From Apostichopus japonicus (taxonomy: Eukaryota > Echinodermata > Holothuroidea > Aspidochirotida > Stichopodidae): a stretch of DNA of 64,000 nucleotides. Each line of letters begins with the position of its first letter. The first letter of the stretch is position 1. The notes under the pieces are model-generated. The model did not search any database, was not told where the DNA came from, and saw nothing but the letters and a program-made list of their open reading frames with translations. The stretch lies in contig NC_092565.1 in the NCBI RefSeq assembly GCF_037975245.1, positions 22,713,499-22,777,498 on the forward strand, given 5' to 3'. Positions 38,376 through 50,215 of this stretch are shown piece after piece. The translations under genes were made by a program, and so were the position numbers.

Positions 38376-38445
38376 ACGCAAAACTCGAACCCGAAACACC
38401 AAGTTATCAGTCCAAAACCAGCCACCTAACTATAGTTACTTCTGC
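38376..38445 (-). repeat. Degenerate tRNA-derived SINE head
   Basis: The minus strand reads TAGTTAGGTGGCTGG (box A-like), then GGACTGATAACTTGG, and GGGTTCGAGTTTTGCG (box B-like, with the last two bases altered). Spacing is right for a tRNA-like promoter. The acceptor stem is absent. Probably an old SINE copy. Confidence 0.45.
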
Positions 38446-38897
38446 ATCAGCTTAAACTTTGTCTTGGCGGTTGGACAATGTGTATTCATTGCAATAAATT
38501 CCGTTACTTTGAACAAAATGTCCTCCCAAACAACGTTCCTCACATCAGTACAATGATTGAGAATTCCTTGATGTACAATAGCTCACAATGTTTCTTTACT
38601 ACGTCGCAACACAGGAAAATATTGTCTTTGAAAATATTTAAATGTACAGCAGGTGACTTTGAAGGAAGTAGATTAATATAATTAAACGATTCATTACGCT
38701 ACAATGATTTAGTTTACATTGCAGCAAACAGAATAAGAAAGTTGGTTCTTTGCAAGATATATGTACAACCGGCTTACGCTCTAATGCTATTGGTAACTTA
38801 GACCCAATCATAGAGGATAACTTTGACGTTGTTATTGCATCTTATGCTGCTTGACTTGTTTACGTTAGTAAGAAAGAATTTGATATAAACATACAAC

Positions 38898-39979
38898 CAG
38901 TGGCGGCGGAACCGGGGGGGCTTGGGGGGCTCAGCCCCCTCAATAAAAAAGTTGAGGGGGCAAATGCATGATAAGCCCCCCCAATATTTACCAAGGCTGC
39001 GAAACGTGCATCTGCCCATTTTTCAATGCATACTTGTCGATCTGTCCGATGCACACGTATACTCTATAGGTGTAATAATTTTAGTAATTGCTGGGGGACC
39101 CTCGGCCCGTCCCCTGGCTATAGACCACATTGTCACCCCAACCGCGTCTTCACGCCCCGTGAAAAGTGGAAGCAGTGAGTGTGAGTACCGGTAAGCGTAA
39201 CACAACTTCGTCTTAGGCCAATGACTTGCCTCATTTCAGCCAGTTCTCCAACATCCCCTTACTTAGTGGCGGAGCGTCCATATATACAGTCAGGGGGAGG
39301 ATGCCCCCCCCCCCTGACGGACTCAAATGGACTGCTGGCGCCCTTTTCAGCTTTTCACTACTTTTTACTTATTCGCGATTTTTGACTATTTTATTGCGCT
39401 CTCATATACCTATTGACATTTGTCATATTCTGTTGGTGTAATTTTCCGACAAAATGGCGACGACACCTATTTATTCTCCGTTTATCTGCAAATTAGCAAG
39501 GCCCCGGAAAGGGTCTTTTTCTGCAATCTAGGGAGTATCTTTACTAAAAAATTTTCTGTACGCTCCGCACCAACCTGTGGTGGCGCTCCGCTTGGATAGT
39601 GTCGAGAGCGCCCCTACAGACCATTCTTGCCCTCCCTGACCAATACTCTAGCTCCGCCACTGCCCTTACTACACTCAAAAACATCTTTGCGAGTACACTA
39701 CGAGTAATAGCTACTCTCTTAAAAAACCATCGAATATACAAATTACAATGTTTTTACAGACTTTTACGTGCAATCTGAGAAATTGCAGGCTTGAGACCCA
39801 TATTTTAGGGCTAGGTATTCGCAGCATAAAACACTCGGAAAGTGCCGTTTCCGGCCATCTGGGGGTTTGAAAAAAACCAAAATTTTCTTGTACGCTCCGC
39901 GCCAACCGATGGTGGCGCTCCGCTTAGATAGTCTCCACACATTAGCCCCCCCAATAATTTTTCCGTTCCGCCGCGCCTG
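38898..39979. mobile_element. hAT-like element (outer of a nested pair)
   Basis: The 8-bp TSD CATACAAC (38890-38897 and 39980-39987) is perfect. The termini are CAGTGGCGGCGGAACCGG and CAGGCGCGGCGGAACGG. After removing the inner 399-bp element and one copy of its TSD, the element is about 675 bp. Near the right end lies a family word, TACGCTCCGCGCCAACCGA, also present at 40555, 56833 and in the inner element. No transposase is visible. Confidence 0.88.
39264..39662. mobile_element. hAT-like MITE nested inside 38898-39979
   Basis: This 399-bp element has the perfect TSD CCCTTACT (39256-39263, 39663-39670). The left end TAGTGGCGGAGCG differs by one base from the right end CAGTGGCGGAGC. Internally it carries TACGCTCCGCACCAACCTG, so guest and host are relatives. 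The order of insertion is clear: outer first, inner second. Confidence 0.88.
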
Positions 39980-40372
39980 CATACAACCATACTTTATTAA
40001 GACAGATGTTTGAAATTCAAACATTAAACGATCAATAGCTATTCACATGTCGTTTCAAATATAACAGGGAAAAGTTTTGTAGGGTCAAATACTTCAAAAA
40101 GCAAAACACGAATCCTGTTTAGGGACCTGAATGGCTTCTTTTAAGTTTAAATAAATGAACGTTTGAGATCAATGTCAACATGCACTGTCAAGGAATGAGT
40201 AAATAATGTCCATATTGGAGGGTGTTGTGGTAGGTTTGGGAAATTCAGAGATTAGAAACCAAAACCTTGAGAACGAATGTATATAAAAGTCGTAGTTTCT
40301 AGGAACAAGTCAAAATCTCGAGACATATAATAATTGAAATTGCCAGAAATAGGTCGAAACATTAAAAGGAAT

Positions 40373-40646
40373 CAGGCGCGTAGCCAAGGGGGGGGGGGGC
40401 GAAGGGGGCGACCGCCCCACTCCCTCCTTGAGCATATTTTTTATAATATCGCTAGTCATTTCAATATAGTAAATGCTTGTGACTTATAACTTACAAGGCC
40501 TGGGAAGTATCATTTCCAGCGATCTGGGAGGCATTTTCGGCCATAATTTTCGTGTACGCTTCGCGCCAACTTATGGTGGCGCTACGCTTAGATAATATGC
40601 CTATAGGATTCGCTCCTCCCTTGGCAAATTTCTCGCTACGCGCCTG
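40373..40646. mobile_element. hAT-like MITE
   Basis: This 274-bp element has the perfect TSD AAAGGAAT (40365-40372, 40647-40654) and termini CAGGCGCGTAGCCAAGG and CAGGCGCGTAGCGAG. It contains a 13-bp G run just inside the left end and the family word TACGCTTCGCGCCAAC. It has no ORF. Confidence 0.88.
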
Positions 40647-40953
40647 AAAGGAATAAGAATTTTCTTAGCTGCTTAGGGATTTTGTTCAATGACTTTGATC
40701 TCTATCACACCAGACCAATGATGATGATAGGGTTTGTGTCGCCTTTAAACTTAATACACGAACTTACATTTCAGTACCGGTATGAAAAAATAGTAGAACT
40801 AACAATTCTTCGTTTAATTGATTGACGTGGGAAATTTTTTAAAGGCGCTGTTGTGAAATATGAGTCCGGAACATATACTTTAGTCAATTTGTGTGACGGT
40901 GGCGTACTTTGAATTCCAATATTCGCGAAATAAATATTGGAGTACATGCTAAG

Positions 40954-41474
40954 GCTTTCTGGTCACTTCGCCCAACAACCATTTCGCCCAACTGCCATTT
41001 CGCCCAACCAGCCTGGTCATTTCGCCCAACCAGCCTGGTCATTTCGCCCAACCAGCCTGGTCATTTCGCCCAACCAGCATGGTCATTTCGCTCAACCTTG
41101 TTGGTCATTTCGCCCAACCTTTTTTGTTGTTGTAATATTCAGTCAGAATAATATTACTTTTTCTATTTCACTAGTTCAATTTGATTTATTTTGGGTTATG
41201 ATACTTCGTGGTAGGTAAGTAAAGTGAGGTCCGCTCGATATCGATCGGAGTCTAAGCAGTTATTTCGGGTATAATGGGAGGATTACACTACTTTAGGCGG
41301 TTACGCATACAATGGAAGATATTTTATAACACAAACAAAGGGGAATCGGTGTGGAATAATATCACCTTTTCTATTTCACTAGTTCAAAAATGACCAGGCT
41401 GGTTGGGCGAAATGGTAAGGTTGGGCGAAATGGCAGTTGGGCGAAATGGTTGTTGGGCGAAGTGACCTGCTTCC
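40954..41474. mobile_element. Mutator-like MITE with ATTTCGCCCAAC repeats
   Basis: This 521-bp element has the 9-bp TSD CATGCTAAG (40945-40953, 41475-41483). Both ends carry TGGTCACTTCGCCCAACAAC, ATTTCGCCCAACTGCC and further ATTTCGCCCAACC words in inverted orientation, giving arms of more than 60 bp. The left arm is expanded to a 21-bp tandem array (ATTTCGCCCAACCAGCCTGGTC type, about six units). TCTATTTCACTAGTTCAA occurs twice inside. No ORF is present. Confidence 0.8.
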
Positions 41475-42243
41475 CATGCTAAGACAGTTATACGGATCCA
41501 GAGAGGAGGGGTGGCACGGAGGTCATTGAAACCGACTTTCACTTATAGGTGGAGCTGCGGGGTCCTCTTCCAGAATAAATTAAAAGTGAAAAGGTCATAC
41601 TTCTTTGCTCTTTTCCAAACTGTCGTTACTTTTTCCATGACACAGTCAATTTTCTCATTTACTTGTATAATTATTCAAATTTATCAGAGTCACCCCCAAA
41701 AAGGCGTTTAATTATAACGTCAATGAATATGATCACTTTGGTGAAGAGTTGTTGACTATTAGCTGATAAGGAAGAAGGATCGTTAGACATATCAGTGCAC
41801 GAAGATGAGGCCATCAAACTTGTTACAGATAGAGGCGTTCCAGAATGAAGCTGTATTCGTTTTCTCGTTCGAAGGGCAACTGTGTGGCAGATTTCCTTGA
41901 CTTTTCGTTATCATCGTGAAATGGCCACATAGATTTTAAAATTCTTTGTGACGAAGACGCAAAATCTGAATAATTAATAGTCATGTTTCAGAGGATTACA
42001 TGAAGTTACAATTAACGACTTGGCCAAAAATGCTGCATTAGGTAGGTTTGATGAATATTTCGTAATTATTGTGGTCAATTACCTTCAGTTTAGTAGAGAA
42101 AGTAACGTCATCGTTGTTTAATTCTTTTTCTCTACTGCGCATAAGGGGGACCAGTTTCGCGAAATGAACTCCCATCATAGTTCATATGACATCGACAAAG
42201 GTTATGCCTACTGTACATACTCACAGTATGTTGGCTAGCTATA

Positions 42244-43509
42244 GCATGGTGGGCTCATAATTGACGCACTTAAAGATTTGATCAACAATGCCTGTCAAGG
42301 AAAAATCCAAATCACTCAACTGTATGTGTTTTTCATATGTGTAGTTCCTCAGAGATGTTATGATCTCAAAATATTTAAGGTTCTGTGCTTATGCACCGTA
42401 CAATTGAGCAGAATTTGACCACAAAATGTCTGCCATGTCAAGTTCTTTCATACCCCTAAATTGACACATTCGTCAATAAAGCTAACTGTAGTGTAGGCCT
42501 TAGTCTACATCCATAAACTTAAGATGCTGTTTGCTTTGCTCTGAGCCTCTAAGCTCAGACAGGTCAGGTCCCAGAGAATAGTGTTATCATATTGAGGTAA
42601 TGTTGGTTATTTTTAGGATGTAAGATTTCCAAATGCCCAAAAAACGGGACAAACTAAAAGGAATACCGAATGACAATTGACTTTGTACAGGGTTAATTAT
42701 CATTCGCGAATGACAGCGAATGACAGCGAATGACAACGAATGACAACGAAGGACAGTGGTGAGTGGAGATAGAATGATTAACGGAGTGGAGTGAACGCGG
42801 TTATTGGTTTTCTGCGCAAAAATGATTTGAGGAAAATCGCATGTTACGTGGTTGCAGAGTTTTGCTGGATAATTTACGGATAGAAACCACAGGGAAAGTT
42901 TCAGAATGCGCTTGAGTGCTGTGCTTTTGACATTTACCTCTGTATATTTATATAGAAAGATAACTGAAGCCGTTTCAAGATTATAGTTGTTAGTTTCTAA
43001 CAATTAATATCGGAAAAATGACGTTAAATTTACTTCTTAAAATCAGACTTACAATTTCGCTTACTATAAGGTGCGTTTGTATCTTGTCCGTACTTTACTA
43101 TACTGTAAGCCACGCGCTTCGCGTCCACTCGGTTTGCGTGGCTTTAATTAATATACCCACGAAGTCTGAACTGTGATATACGGTTGAAGCAAATGTCTGT
43201 GCTGTCATTCACTGTCATTCGTTTTAGTCAACGCAATTTTTTAGTGTGTACAACATATTGTCATTCCTTATGTGTAACACATTTTGTCATTCGTTTTAGT
43301 AAAACCCAAAAAACGTGCAAAGCTGGGGGGAGGGTGTTAAAAGCTTAAAAAATACCACAATTTGGTCAGCAAATGGCTGAAATGGATTCAAACTCATAAA
43401 ATATGTAATTCTGCTTGACTGCAAAAAGTTTAGGTGGCCTGCTGTATCGTTGCTAGTAATAATTGAAGGTGCGTCTATTACGGGGGTGCGTCAATTATGA
43501 AGCCTTTAC
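42244..43509. mobile_element. TA-flanked MITE, copy A, interrupted
   Basis: The left end GCATGGTGGGCTCATAATTG and right end (minus strand) GTAAAGGCTTCATAATTGAC share TTCATAATTGACGCAC-type inverted termini and are flanked by TA. Without the 658-bp insert and its TSD copy this element is about 597 bp and aligns along its length with 43665-44246. It is non-coding. The TA duplication fits a Tc1/mariner-like MITE. Confidence 0.75.
42647..43304. mobile_element. Insertion with 11-bp TSD inside the TA-flanked MITE
   Basis: This 658-bp insert is flanked by the perfect 11-bp direct repeat CCCAAAAAACG (42636-42646, 43305-43315); the sister copy at 44036 shows the uninterrupted site. The ends carry inverted ACTAAAA..GAATGACA motifs, and five CGAATGACAG/A units lie in tandem at 42714-42765 with inverse copies TGTCATTCG near the right end. 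The long TSD fits a Mutator-like element. It includes one 138-codon minus-strand frame with no recognisable domain. Confidence 0.72.
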
Positions 43510-43664
43510 TATATACTATACCAATTATAGACCATAGTTTAACAAGCCAACATACTTTACGCCTGTGTACATAATGTGGTTCTTGTATTGCCTGGACTAA
43601 CTCCAAATGCTCAGGAACTTTATTATGACGTCAAATTTCATACAGTTAAGAATTTTTATGTGTA

Positions 43665-44246
43665 GCATGGTGGGCTCATAATTGATGCACTTAAGGGTTT
43701 GATCAACGATGTCTATCAAGGAAAAGTAAAAATCACTCAACTGTTTCCTCTTTTGATGTATGTACTTCCTCAGAAATGTAATGATCTCAAAATATATAGT
43801 TCTGTGCCTCCGCAATGTACAATTGAGCAGAAAATGTCTGCCGTGTCAAGTTCTTTCATACCCCGAAATTGACACATTCGTCAATTAGCTAACTGTAAAT
43901 TTTGTGTAAGTAAACATCCATTGACTTGATGCTGTTTGCTATGCTCTGAGTGTCTAAGCTCAGACAGGTCAGGTCCCAAGAGTAGTGGTATCATGTTGAG
44001 GTAATTTTGGTTATCTTAAGGGAGGCAGATTTCCAAATGCCAAAAATAATACAAAACTGGTGGGAAGGTGTTAAAAACTTAAGAAAACACAATTTGATCA
44101 GCACATACCAGAAATGGATTCAAACTCATGAAATAGGTAACTCTGCTTTGCTGCAAAATGTTTAGGTTGCCTGCTGTATCGTTGCTACTTGCTAGTCATA
44201 TTGAAGGTGTGTCAATTAGGAAGGTGCGTCAATTATGAAGCTTTAC
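43665..44246. mobile_element. TA-flanked MITE, copy B, intact
   Basis: This 582-bp copy has the same termini, order and orientation as copy A, 155 bp downstream of it, also flanked by TA. Shared landmarks include TCTAAGCTCAGACAGGTCAG, GACACATTCGTCAAT and the terminal GGTGCGTCAATTATGAAGC. It supplies the empty-site reference for the insert at 42647-43304. Confidence 0.75.
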
Positions 44247-44248
44247 TA

Positions 44249-45475
44249 TACTACCTAGGTCTGTGACTCTCTATGTAGGCATTGTAATGTAACTGAAACT
44301 CTAAGTTAGGCCTAACCTTCTGTCCATTGTAAATTTAAGGTAATTGTGTTTGCTCAAACTGCTGAAACGTAATATTGGTCAAATGAATTATTTGTTAAGT
44401 TGTTCTGACTTGCATGCATATTAAATCGCTTATTCCATTAAAGTTGAAAGCTGCACAAGAAATGATGAAATATAGCTACATCAACTTCAAAGTTAATGGA
44501 GGATGTTAACATGTCTACTTTGTATAATTCTATTAAATGGTTGATGGCTCTTAAATTGGGAGGTACCAAGTAGTTGGAACCAGCCATATCACATAAGTTG
44601 GCTGCACAGTGCTTGACTGAGTAGTCCGGGAAAATGACACAACTCAGCTGGACTGTCATGATCTAGTTTTTGAAAGATGTCCAGAGCCATGATCATACAA
44701 ATTACTCATGCACACTAAATGACTGTATGGTGGACACTGGTTGACTAAACTCCATTACAGCATATTAATAGAACATGTGACAAAAGTAGTCCTGAAAACC
44801 ACCTAAATATGCCTTCCTCTCCATCCTCCCCATGGAAGGTCAAAGTTGAAACTGGGCAGTTAAGCCTGGGGTTTCTGAGGTGGGGGAGTCCGTATTCCCA
44901 ATCAGTCTGGCAGTGTGTGGCTGACTTTAGTTAGACTAAGGGGTATTAATTACATTGTATGTGTGAATAAATAAGCTTTTGTCAGAAGAATGAAAAGTTA
45001 TAACCCAATGCAAGAGAAGCATTTACTGTGGCTTTTTGTGATTGTTCTGCAGTTTTACCAAACGTCCCAAGCCTTTTCATAAGATTTTGTCACCACCTGA
45101 AGATTTATCAGTGATTAATTGATGAAATTCATTCAGTCATCAACACTTTGTTGGCCACATATTTTTACATAAAACTGTAAACCAAATGACCGATGTGCTC
45201 AGTCCTCATGCAAGCTCCTGGGATATGTGCTTAAAGTGTGTGGACCACTGGCATAAAAACTGTAATTTAAATTTATTTGAGATAAGTCATGACTAGTCAA
45301 ATTAAGTTATTACAGAGTCACAAGCTTGATGATGGAACTTAGTTTTTTATTACTTGATTTGAATTGCAGAGCTGTGCGAACTCTGATGTGGTAGCTTTGA
45401 ACCTTAATGTTAGGTTCCCAAGAAACAATACATACTTTTAAGTTGGTAATTACTGCAGTCACTTCTATTTCACAG
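44249..45475. other. Upstream region/5' intron of SMIM19
   Basis: No ORF or element was recognised. The acceptor TTCTATTTCACAG ends at 45475, so at least its right part is intron. The non-coding first exon and promoter were not located. Confidence 0.5.
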
Positions 45476-45494
45476 CTGTCAAGGTACATTCAGT

Positions 45495-48006
45495 ATGGCT
45501 AAGGAAAATAATGGCCTACCACCAGAGGTACACATCGATCACTGGAATGAAGCTACAAATATCTACATGGTGGTTGTTTGTGTATCTCTTTGGTTTCTTT
45601 ACTATTTCAAGAGGTAGGTTCAACGTTCATTTATGCAATTGGTATTTATGTCTTGTATTATTCATGGAATAATATATATTGCTCAAATCTTGCGCAACAG
45701 TTTTGAAGTGTCTGACTTCTCTCTAGGGATGCACCGGATCCAATTTTTTGGATCCGGCCGGAACCGGATTTTGCCGGATAGTACATGAAATCCGGCCGGA
45801 TTTTATCCGGCCGGAACCAGATTTTTTCATTACACAAAAGAAAATCATTAAAACAAGGAGCAAATCTTGGGTCAGACCATTGAGAAAATTAAATTAAACA
45901 TGTTAAACCTAATTTTTCCTTACTTTGAATGTTTTTATTAATTTTTGGAAATAGTTAACATTGATTTAAGTTAATACCAACATCTTTTTAAGGAATAATT
46001 CAGGCCAGATTTTGAAAAATATACGGCCAGATTTTGAAAAATATCCGGCCGGATTTTGAAAAATATCCGGCCGGAACCGGAACCGGATAATTACTCACTA
46101 TCCGGCCGGATAGTCCGGCCGGACCGGATATCCAGTGCATCCCTACTTCTCTCTCTTATAAAATACTATGGTTACTGTGTGAAAAATTGCTATACATCTT
46201 CGCTCAAGTTTGCGTAGTAACTTGGTCGTTCTGCATACAGTAGCACTTTGAGATGCTATTTACTGGATCTAAATCATTCCCTGTTATTGGTAGTTTACTT
46301 CTGTGACAAAGGAAGGTACTGAAAAGCATTGTACCACATGATTGATAAGATGTTATTAGAAATCACTTCTTACTGAGCTTGAAGGTGGTTGAGATTTTTA
46401 TGGGAGAATAGTCTTAGTGTGAATCTTTCCCCTCTCTTGCAAGACGGGTTTTGGTAATTAGCAAACAGCTGTAGTGTCCTTCAGCATGTGTCTATTGTGG
46501 TGCAAGTGCGAAAATGTATATTTTGTGCAAATAACGATGGTATTTCCAGCGATTTTGGAGAAAAAATTTCACAAACCTTAAAGCTGCTACATCATGTGTG
46601 CAGGTTACATTAAGTGTGCAGGCTAAATCATTCTCACTGTAAATGTCTTAACCTGATGGTAAAATTACTTTGGAATCAAATTTGGAGTTGTTTTGAAATC
46701 ACCAAGGCTATTGTCATGATGAGCCTTAATTTCAGCTGTGCACCCTTCATATTACTTGTCTGTTGTTCTCTTATCAGAAGGATTAGGCATTAACTGTTTT
46801 ACCACAGTCTGCAATCTAAATTGGGAGTGTATAGATCAAATGCCTTTGAATTCATAGACCCTGCAAACAAAACAAAAATGTATATCATTGTACTCTTCTG
46901 TTCACTTTCAAATTCTGTTGTATCATGTAACTATGCTTGTCTTAAAAGTGAAGCATGGAATTGTTGCATTGAATATTAGAATACCAATTTAATTCAAAAT
47001 AGTTACAGGGATTGTAGTATAAAGTATAAGGGAGAGGAAGATGGATTCATTTATATATTTATTTCACATTATGGCTACATATTTTGTTATCATTTGATGA
47101 TAATCCAACTGCAGGTAGACTGATAAAGCACTACAATTTAATTTGATCAGTCTGAGGGACAGTGTAAAGCATATTATTTATCATTCCATTAATACAACAG
47201 AAACGGAGGAAGGATTGTCCGAATTTTGACTCGTCGGAACGAAGTGGTAGCACCAGAAATTGATAATGCTATTCTTCAAGAAGAAATGAAGAAAGTGAGA
47301 TTGAGGCAACAGTTGGAGCATTATTACAAAGGTTTGTGTTACAAGAGTAACTGTGATCCCGGTTCGTTAAGTATAACGACGCATGGCTAAATTTCTCCAA
47401 AATTTGCATATGTTATGGCAAAGATATGAGTTTTAGAATGAGAGCAGTGTAATTGATATCTTCTTGTTTCTCTTCATATTTTTCTTTCTTTATTTGTAAA
47501 TTTATGCTCAATTTATTCACAATTTAAAGACATTGTCCAATACTCAACTACTGTAGTAGCAACTGACATTGTTTTGATTCTCTTTCAATGCTGTCGTGCA
47601 TTTTGATCTTTGGAAATATGAGATATTATCTTGTATTCGCACTGCGGGGTGTTGTGTATGCATCTGTATTAACTCTCTCTCATACAGAAGCATGCTGTTC
47701 CTGCGCTGTATCATGTTTAAGCATAAGCAAAACTTGTAAGAAGGTTCATGATTTTTATTTCTGTATATATTCTGTCTAATGACCGGTACTTTCCTAATTC
47801 CTGATGTTCCTACAGTATAATTTTGTGGAAATTTATATTGGAATTAACTAAAACTGAAACTACGCCTTCTATTCATAATTGACTGGACTGAGACCCAGGA
47901 ATACTGGTTTATGATCATGAAAACTGAAACTGTTTCTCCTTGAATTCCTGTTTCAGCTCGCAAGTGGGATCAGGCCCTACAAGAGCAGAGAATCGAAATG
48001 GAATGA
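45495..48006 (+). CDS. SMIM19: SMIM19 homologue, small single-pass membrane protein (3 coding exons)
   Basis: The three coding exons are 45495-45613, 47201-47331 and 47957-48006, with introns flanked by AG|GTAGGT..ACAACAG and AAAG|GTTTGT..TTTCAG. Joined, they give 300 nt, or 99 residues plus TGA, with phases 2 and 1 matching exactly. Seen in the sequence: a short acidic N-terminus, HWNEATNIYMVVVCVSLWF leading into one membrane span (about residues 22-39), a basic stretch KRNGGRIVRILTRR, then KKVRLRQQLEHYYKARKWD and a charged C-terminus. Known: vertebrate SMIM19 (about 107 residues) has the same order, with WNEATNVY before the span, a basic segment after it and the signature KIRLRQQLE near the end. 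Its molecular function is not established, so none is claimed. An acceptor at 45475/45476 puts 19 nt of 5' UTR on the first coding exon, so a non-coding first exon lies upstream and was not found. The first coding intron carries a hAT-like MITE. Confidence 0.93.
45724..46145. mobile_element. hAT-like MITE in the first coding intron of SMIM19
   Basis: A 422-bp element is bounded by inverted termini TAGGGATGCACCGGAT and TAGGGATGCACTGGAT (right end read on the minus strand). The perfect 8-bp duplication CTTCTCTC is present at 45716-45723 and 46146-46153. The interior is dominated by CCGG-rich words (GGATCCGGCCGGA, ATCCGGCCGGATT) repeated many times near both ends, separated by AT-rich unique sequence. 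No coding capacity is visible. The 8-bp TSD and terminal sequence place it with hAT-type non-autonomous elements. It lies 110 bp downstream of the SMIM19 splice donor and does not touch either splice site. Confidence 0.88.
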
Positions 48007-49230
48007 TCAGCACACAGCAGTAGGACAGCCTTCAGTGGTGTCAATTTCATGCCAACAATTGTATAATTCTTATATGCTGATTGCCTACAACTGTGGTTGG
48101 TTCACACAAAGACCATTTACTTGTTTCTTTCCAAAGAGCTGATTGAGTCAGCAAAATATTGATTCACATTCACAATCTATGAGATAGGGGGAGGGCAGGG
48201 GAGGGGATTATGGTTGGGGTGGCCACTTTGGATTGAGGATGCTGAGCTGTTTTTTTCCCTCAAATCTTTTACAGTATTCATTTCGTGACATAATGACCAT
48301 ATCAAAGTTAGTACATCGTCAAGTCAAGCAGGAAATAACACTAATCAACGAGGGGAAAGCTAAATTTGATACTGAAAGTAATAATCATAAAAATGACTTT
48401 TGTTTATGATCTTTGTTATTATTGCTATTGTAGTAAGAATAACCACGAAATAATGTATGATACAAAAGTTAAGACATTTACTGTTTGAGTCAATGTGGTG
48501 ACCAAAGCCAAGCTAAGTAAATGAGTTTTAAAGAAAATTAGTTTTTGTTTTTCACTTATCAGAGAAGCATTACAGTACCATGTTCTCTTCTAAATAAATA
48601 TTGTGGCAGGTCTTTGTTTCTGTGAAAATCTCCACATTTCCCTGACAGAGGTAGATTTTCCAGGGGGGTGAGCAGGTTTTATTGTTTTTCTTATTTATTG
48701 GTTATTCCTGGTGCAAACAATTCACAGGATATTGTGACAGTCTTTTGTTATCAAACAACTAAAACTCTAAGCCATAGTCATTTGCCTTGCCCAATCAAAC
48801 TCAATCTATTGTGTCAATATTAAATGTATTATTCCTTATTATCATATGTCACTTTGTGGCATGATGGCTTAAGTTAATTACTATGCTTTATTTACTAAGT
48901 TTTATGTACTTTGTTTCTAGTTGCAAGTCAGAGGCATAAGAAGTAATTATTGTGTTGTAACTATTATGAAGACTCTTCTGCGGGGGGGGCGGGGGGCGAG
49001 GGGGAGGTGTGGAGTTTTCTTGTTGTATTTGTAAATATGATGGATTCTGCTACTTGACTTATTTACTATTCATGACTTATTGGAAGTATTCTGTTGAGCT
49101 AGGAAGTCAGAGTAAGGTGTCATGTTACTTTATAGATGTGCAATGTACCGTTTGATTTGCAGTAACTATTACATCAGAAAGATAAATTGGAGGTTATTAA
49201 GAGATGATTAAGATTAAGATGATCAATAAA
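48007..49230 (+). other. 3' UTR region of SMIM19 with candidate poly(A) signals
   Basis: The stretch after the SMIM19 stop holds no ORF of note. AATAAA hexamers occur at 48593-48598 and 49225-49230; either could end the transcript. A G-rich tract lies at about 48980-49010. The choice of end is inference; only the hexamers are seen. Confidence 0.5.
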
Positions 49231-50029
49231 ACAAAAACTCTGACAATAGTGACATGTCAGTGATGAGGTACCTACTTCACTTTTACATTTCACTTCTAAA
49301 CAGTACATGTTTTGAAGCTTAAAATTTCTTTGGATTTCATATACAAACTAACTGGTGAGCTTGGCGTAATTTCTGTAAACAAAGTGAGTACCTTTGGCGG
49401 TGTGTGTGTGTGGGGGGGGGGGTGGCTTACAGGCGGAGGTTGGGGAAAAAATGAAGCGGGTACCATGGGTCGCCAGAATTTCACATTACAATAGAACCTA
49501 TTGCAACTCAGTACAGCCTATACTGGAGAAGGGATATATACTGATGGGTGTTTGTGTCCATGCGAGTAAGATCTCCAATCGACTTATTTCACCCTCCCCT
49601 TCCCTCTAACAAGTTACTTCTGGCACTGTCTGAAAGTATAATGACTTTATATGTCAAGTAGATATCCAACTAAATGACCAACAAACTACATGATGCCCAA
49701 GGTACATTTCGGCTTTTGTTTCTTGTAATCAACGGTATTATATGAAATGTTACAACTTATTTTAATTACAATTTTTTTCTTTATCTTTCTTTCTTTTTTG
49801 TGTGCAAATGTTGACACCTCTGTACACTTTCAATTATCAATAGATACCAATGAGCTACAGATATGTTTATCTTCATGCCATGTTTCTTCTTTCGTTTTCA
49901 TTTCATATTTCTAACATTATTTGAACAATTCGCGTTTAAACCAGTTTGCTGAACAGCATTAGCCTCTAGTATTTCTGTCATTAACTAAACATTTCTCTAT
50001 TCTGGGGATGACGGAGAAAAGTACTTATT

Positions 50030-50215
50030 AAGAAAAGTCACCCAGGAAAGAACCTGGGTACGAAAAACCAAACATCGAATCGACTGATGCACCCTCAAAC
50101 CGAGTCACCTTGCACTAGACTGTGTGATCATCGTCAGGTGTGTATCACGATGCCTCTACAAGGGGAACACTAAGAAAAGTCACCCAGGAAAGAACATGGG
50201 CACGAAAATCAAGCA
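50030..50215 (+). repeat. Dispersed repeat, partial tandem copy
   Basis: This is the plus-strand relative of 24390-24570. Here the unit start AAGAAAAGTCACCCAGGAAA occurs twice, at about 50030 and 50169, so one 139-bp unit and the first 45 bp of a second are present. No coding content is seen. Confidence 0.65.

Noticed and set aside
40937-41151. Protein with repeated ISPNQPGHFAQPAWSFR-type segments
   Set aside because: The frame is the ATTTCGCCCAACC tandem repeat of a MITE arm, open in several frames.
42587-43003. 138-codon minus-strand frame as a gene
   Set aside because: It spans the edge of a transposon insertion (42647) and has no domain.
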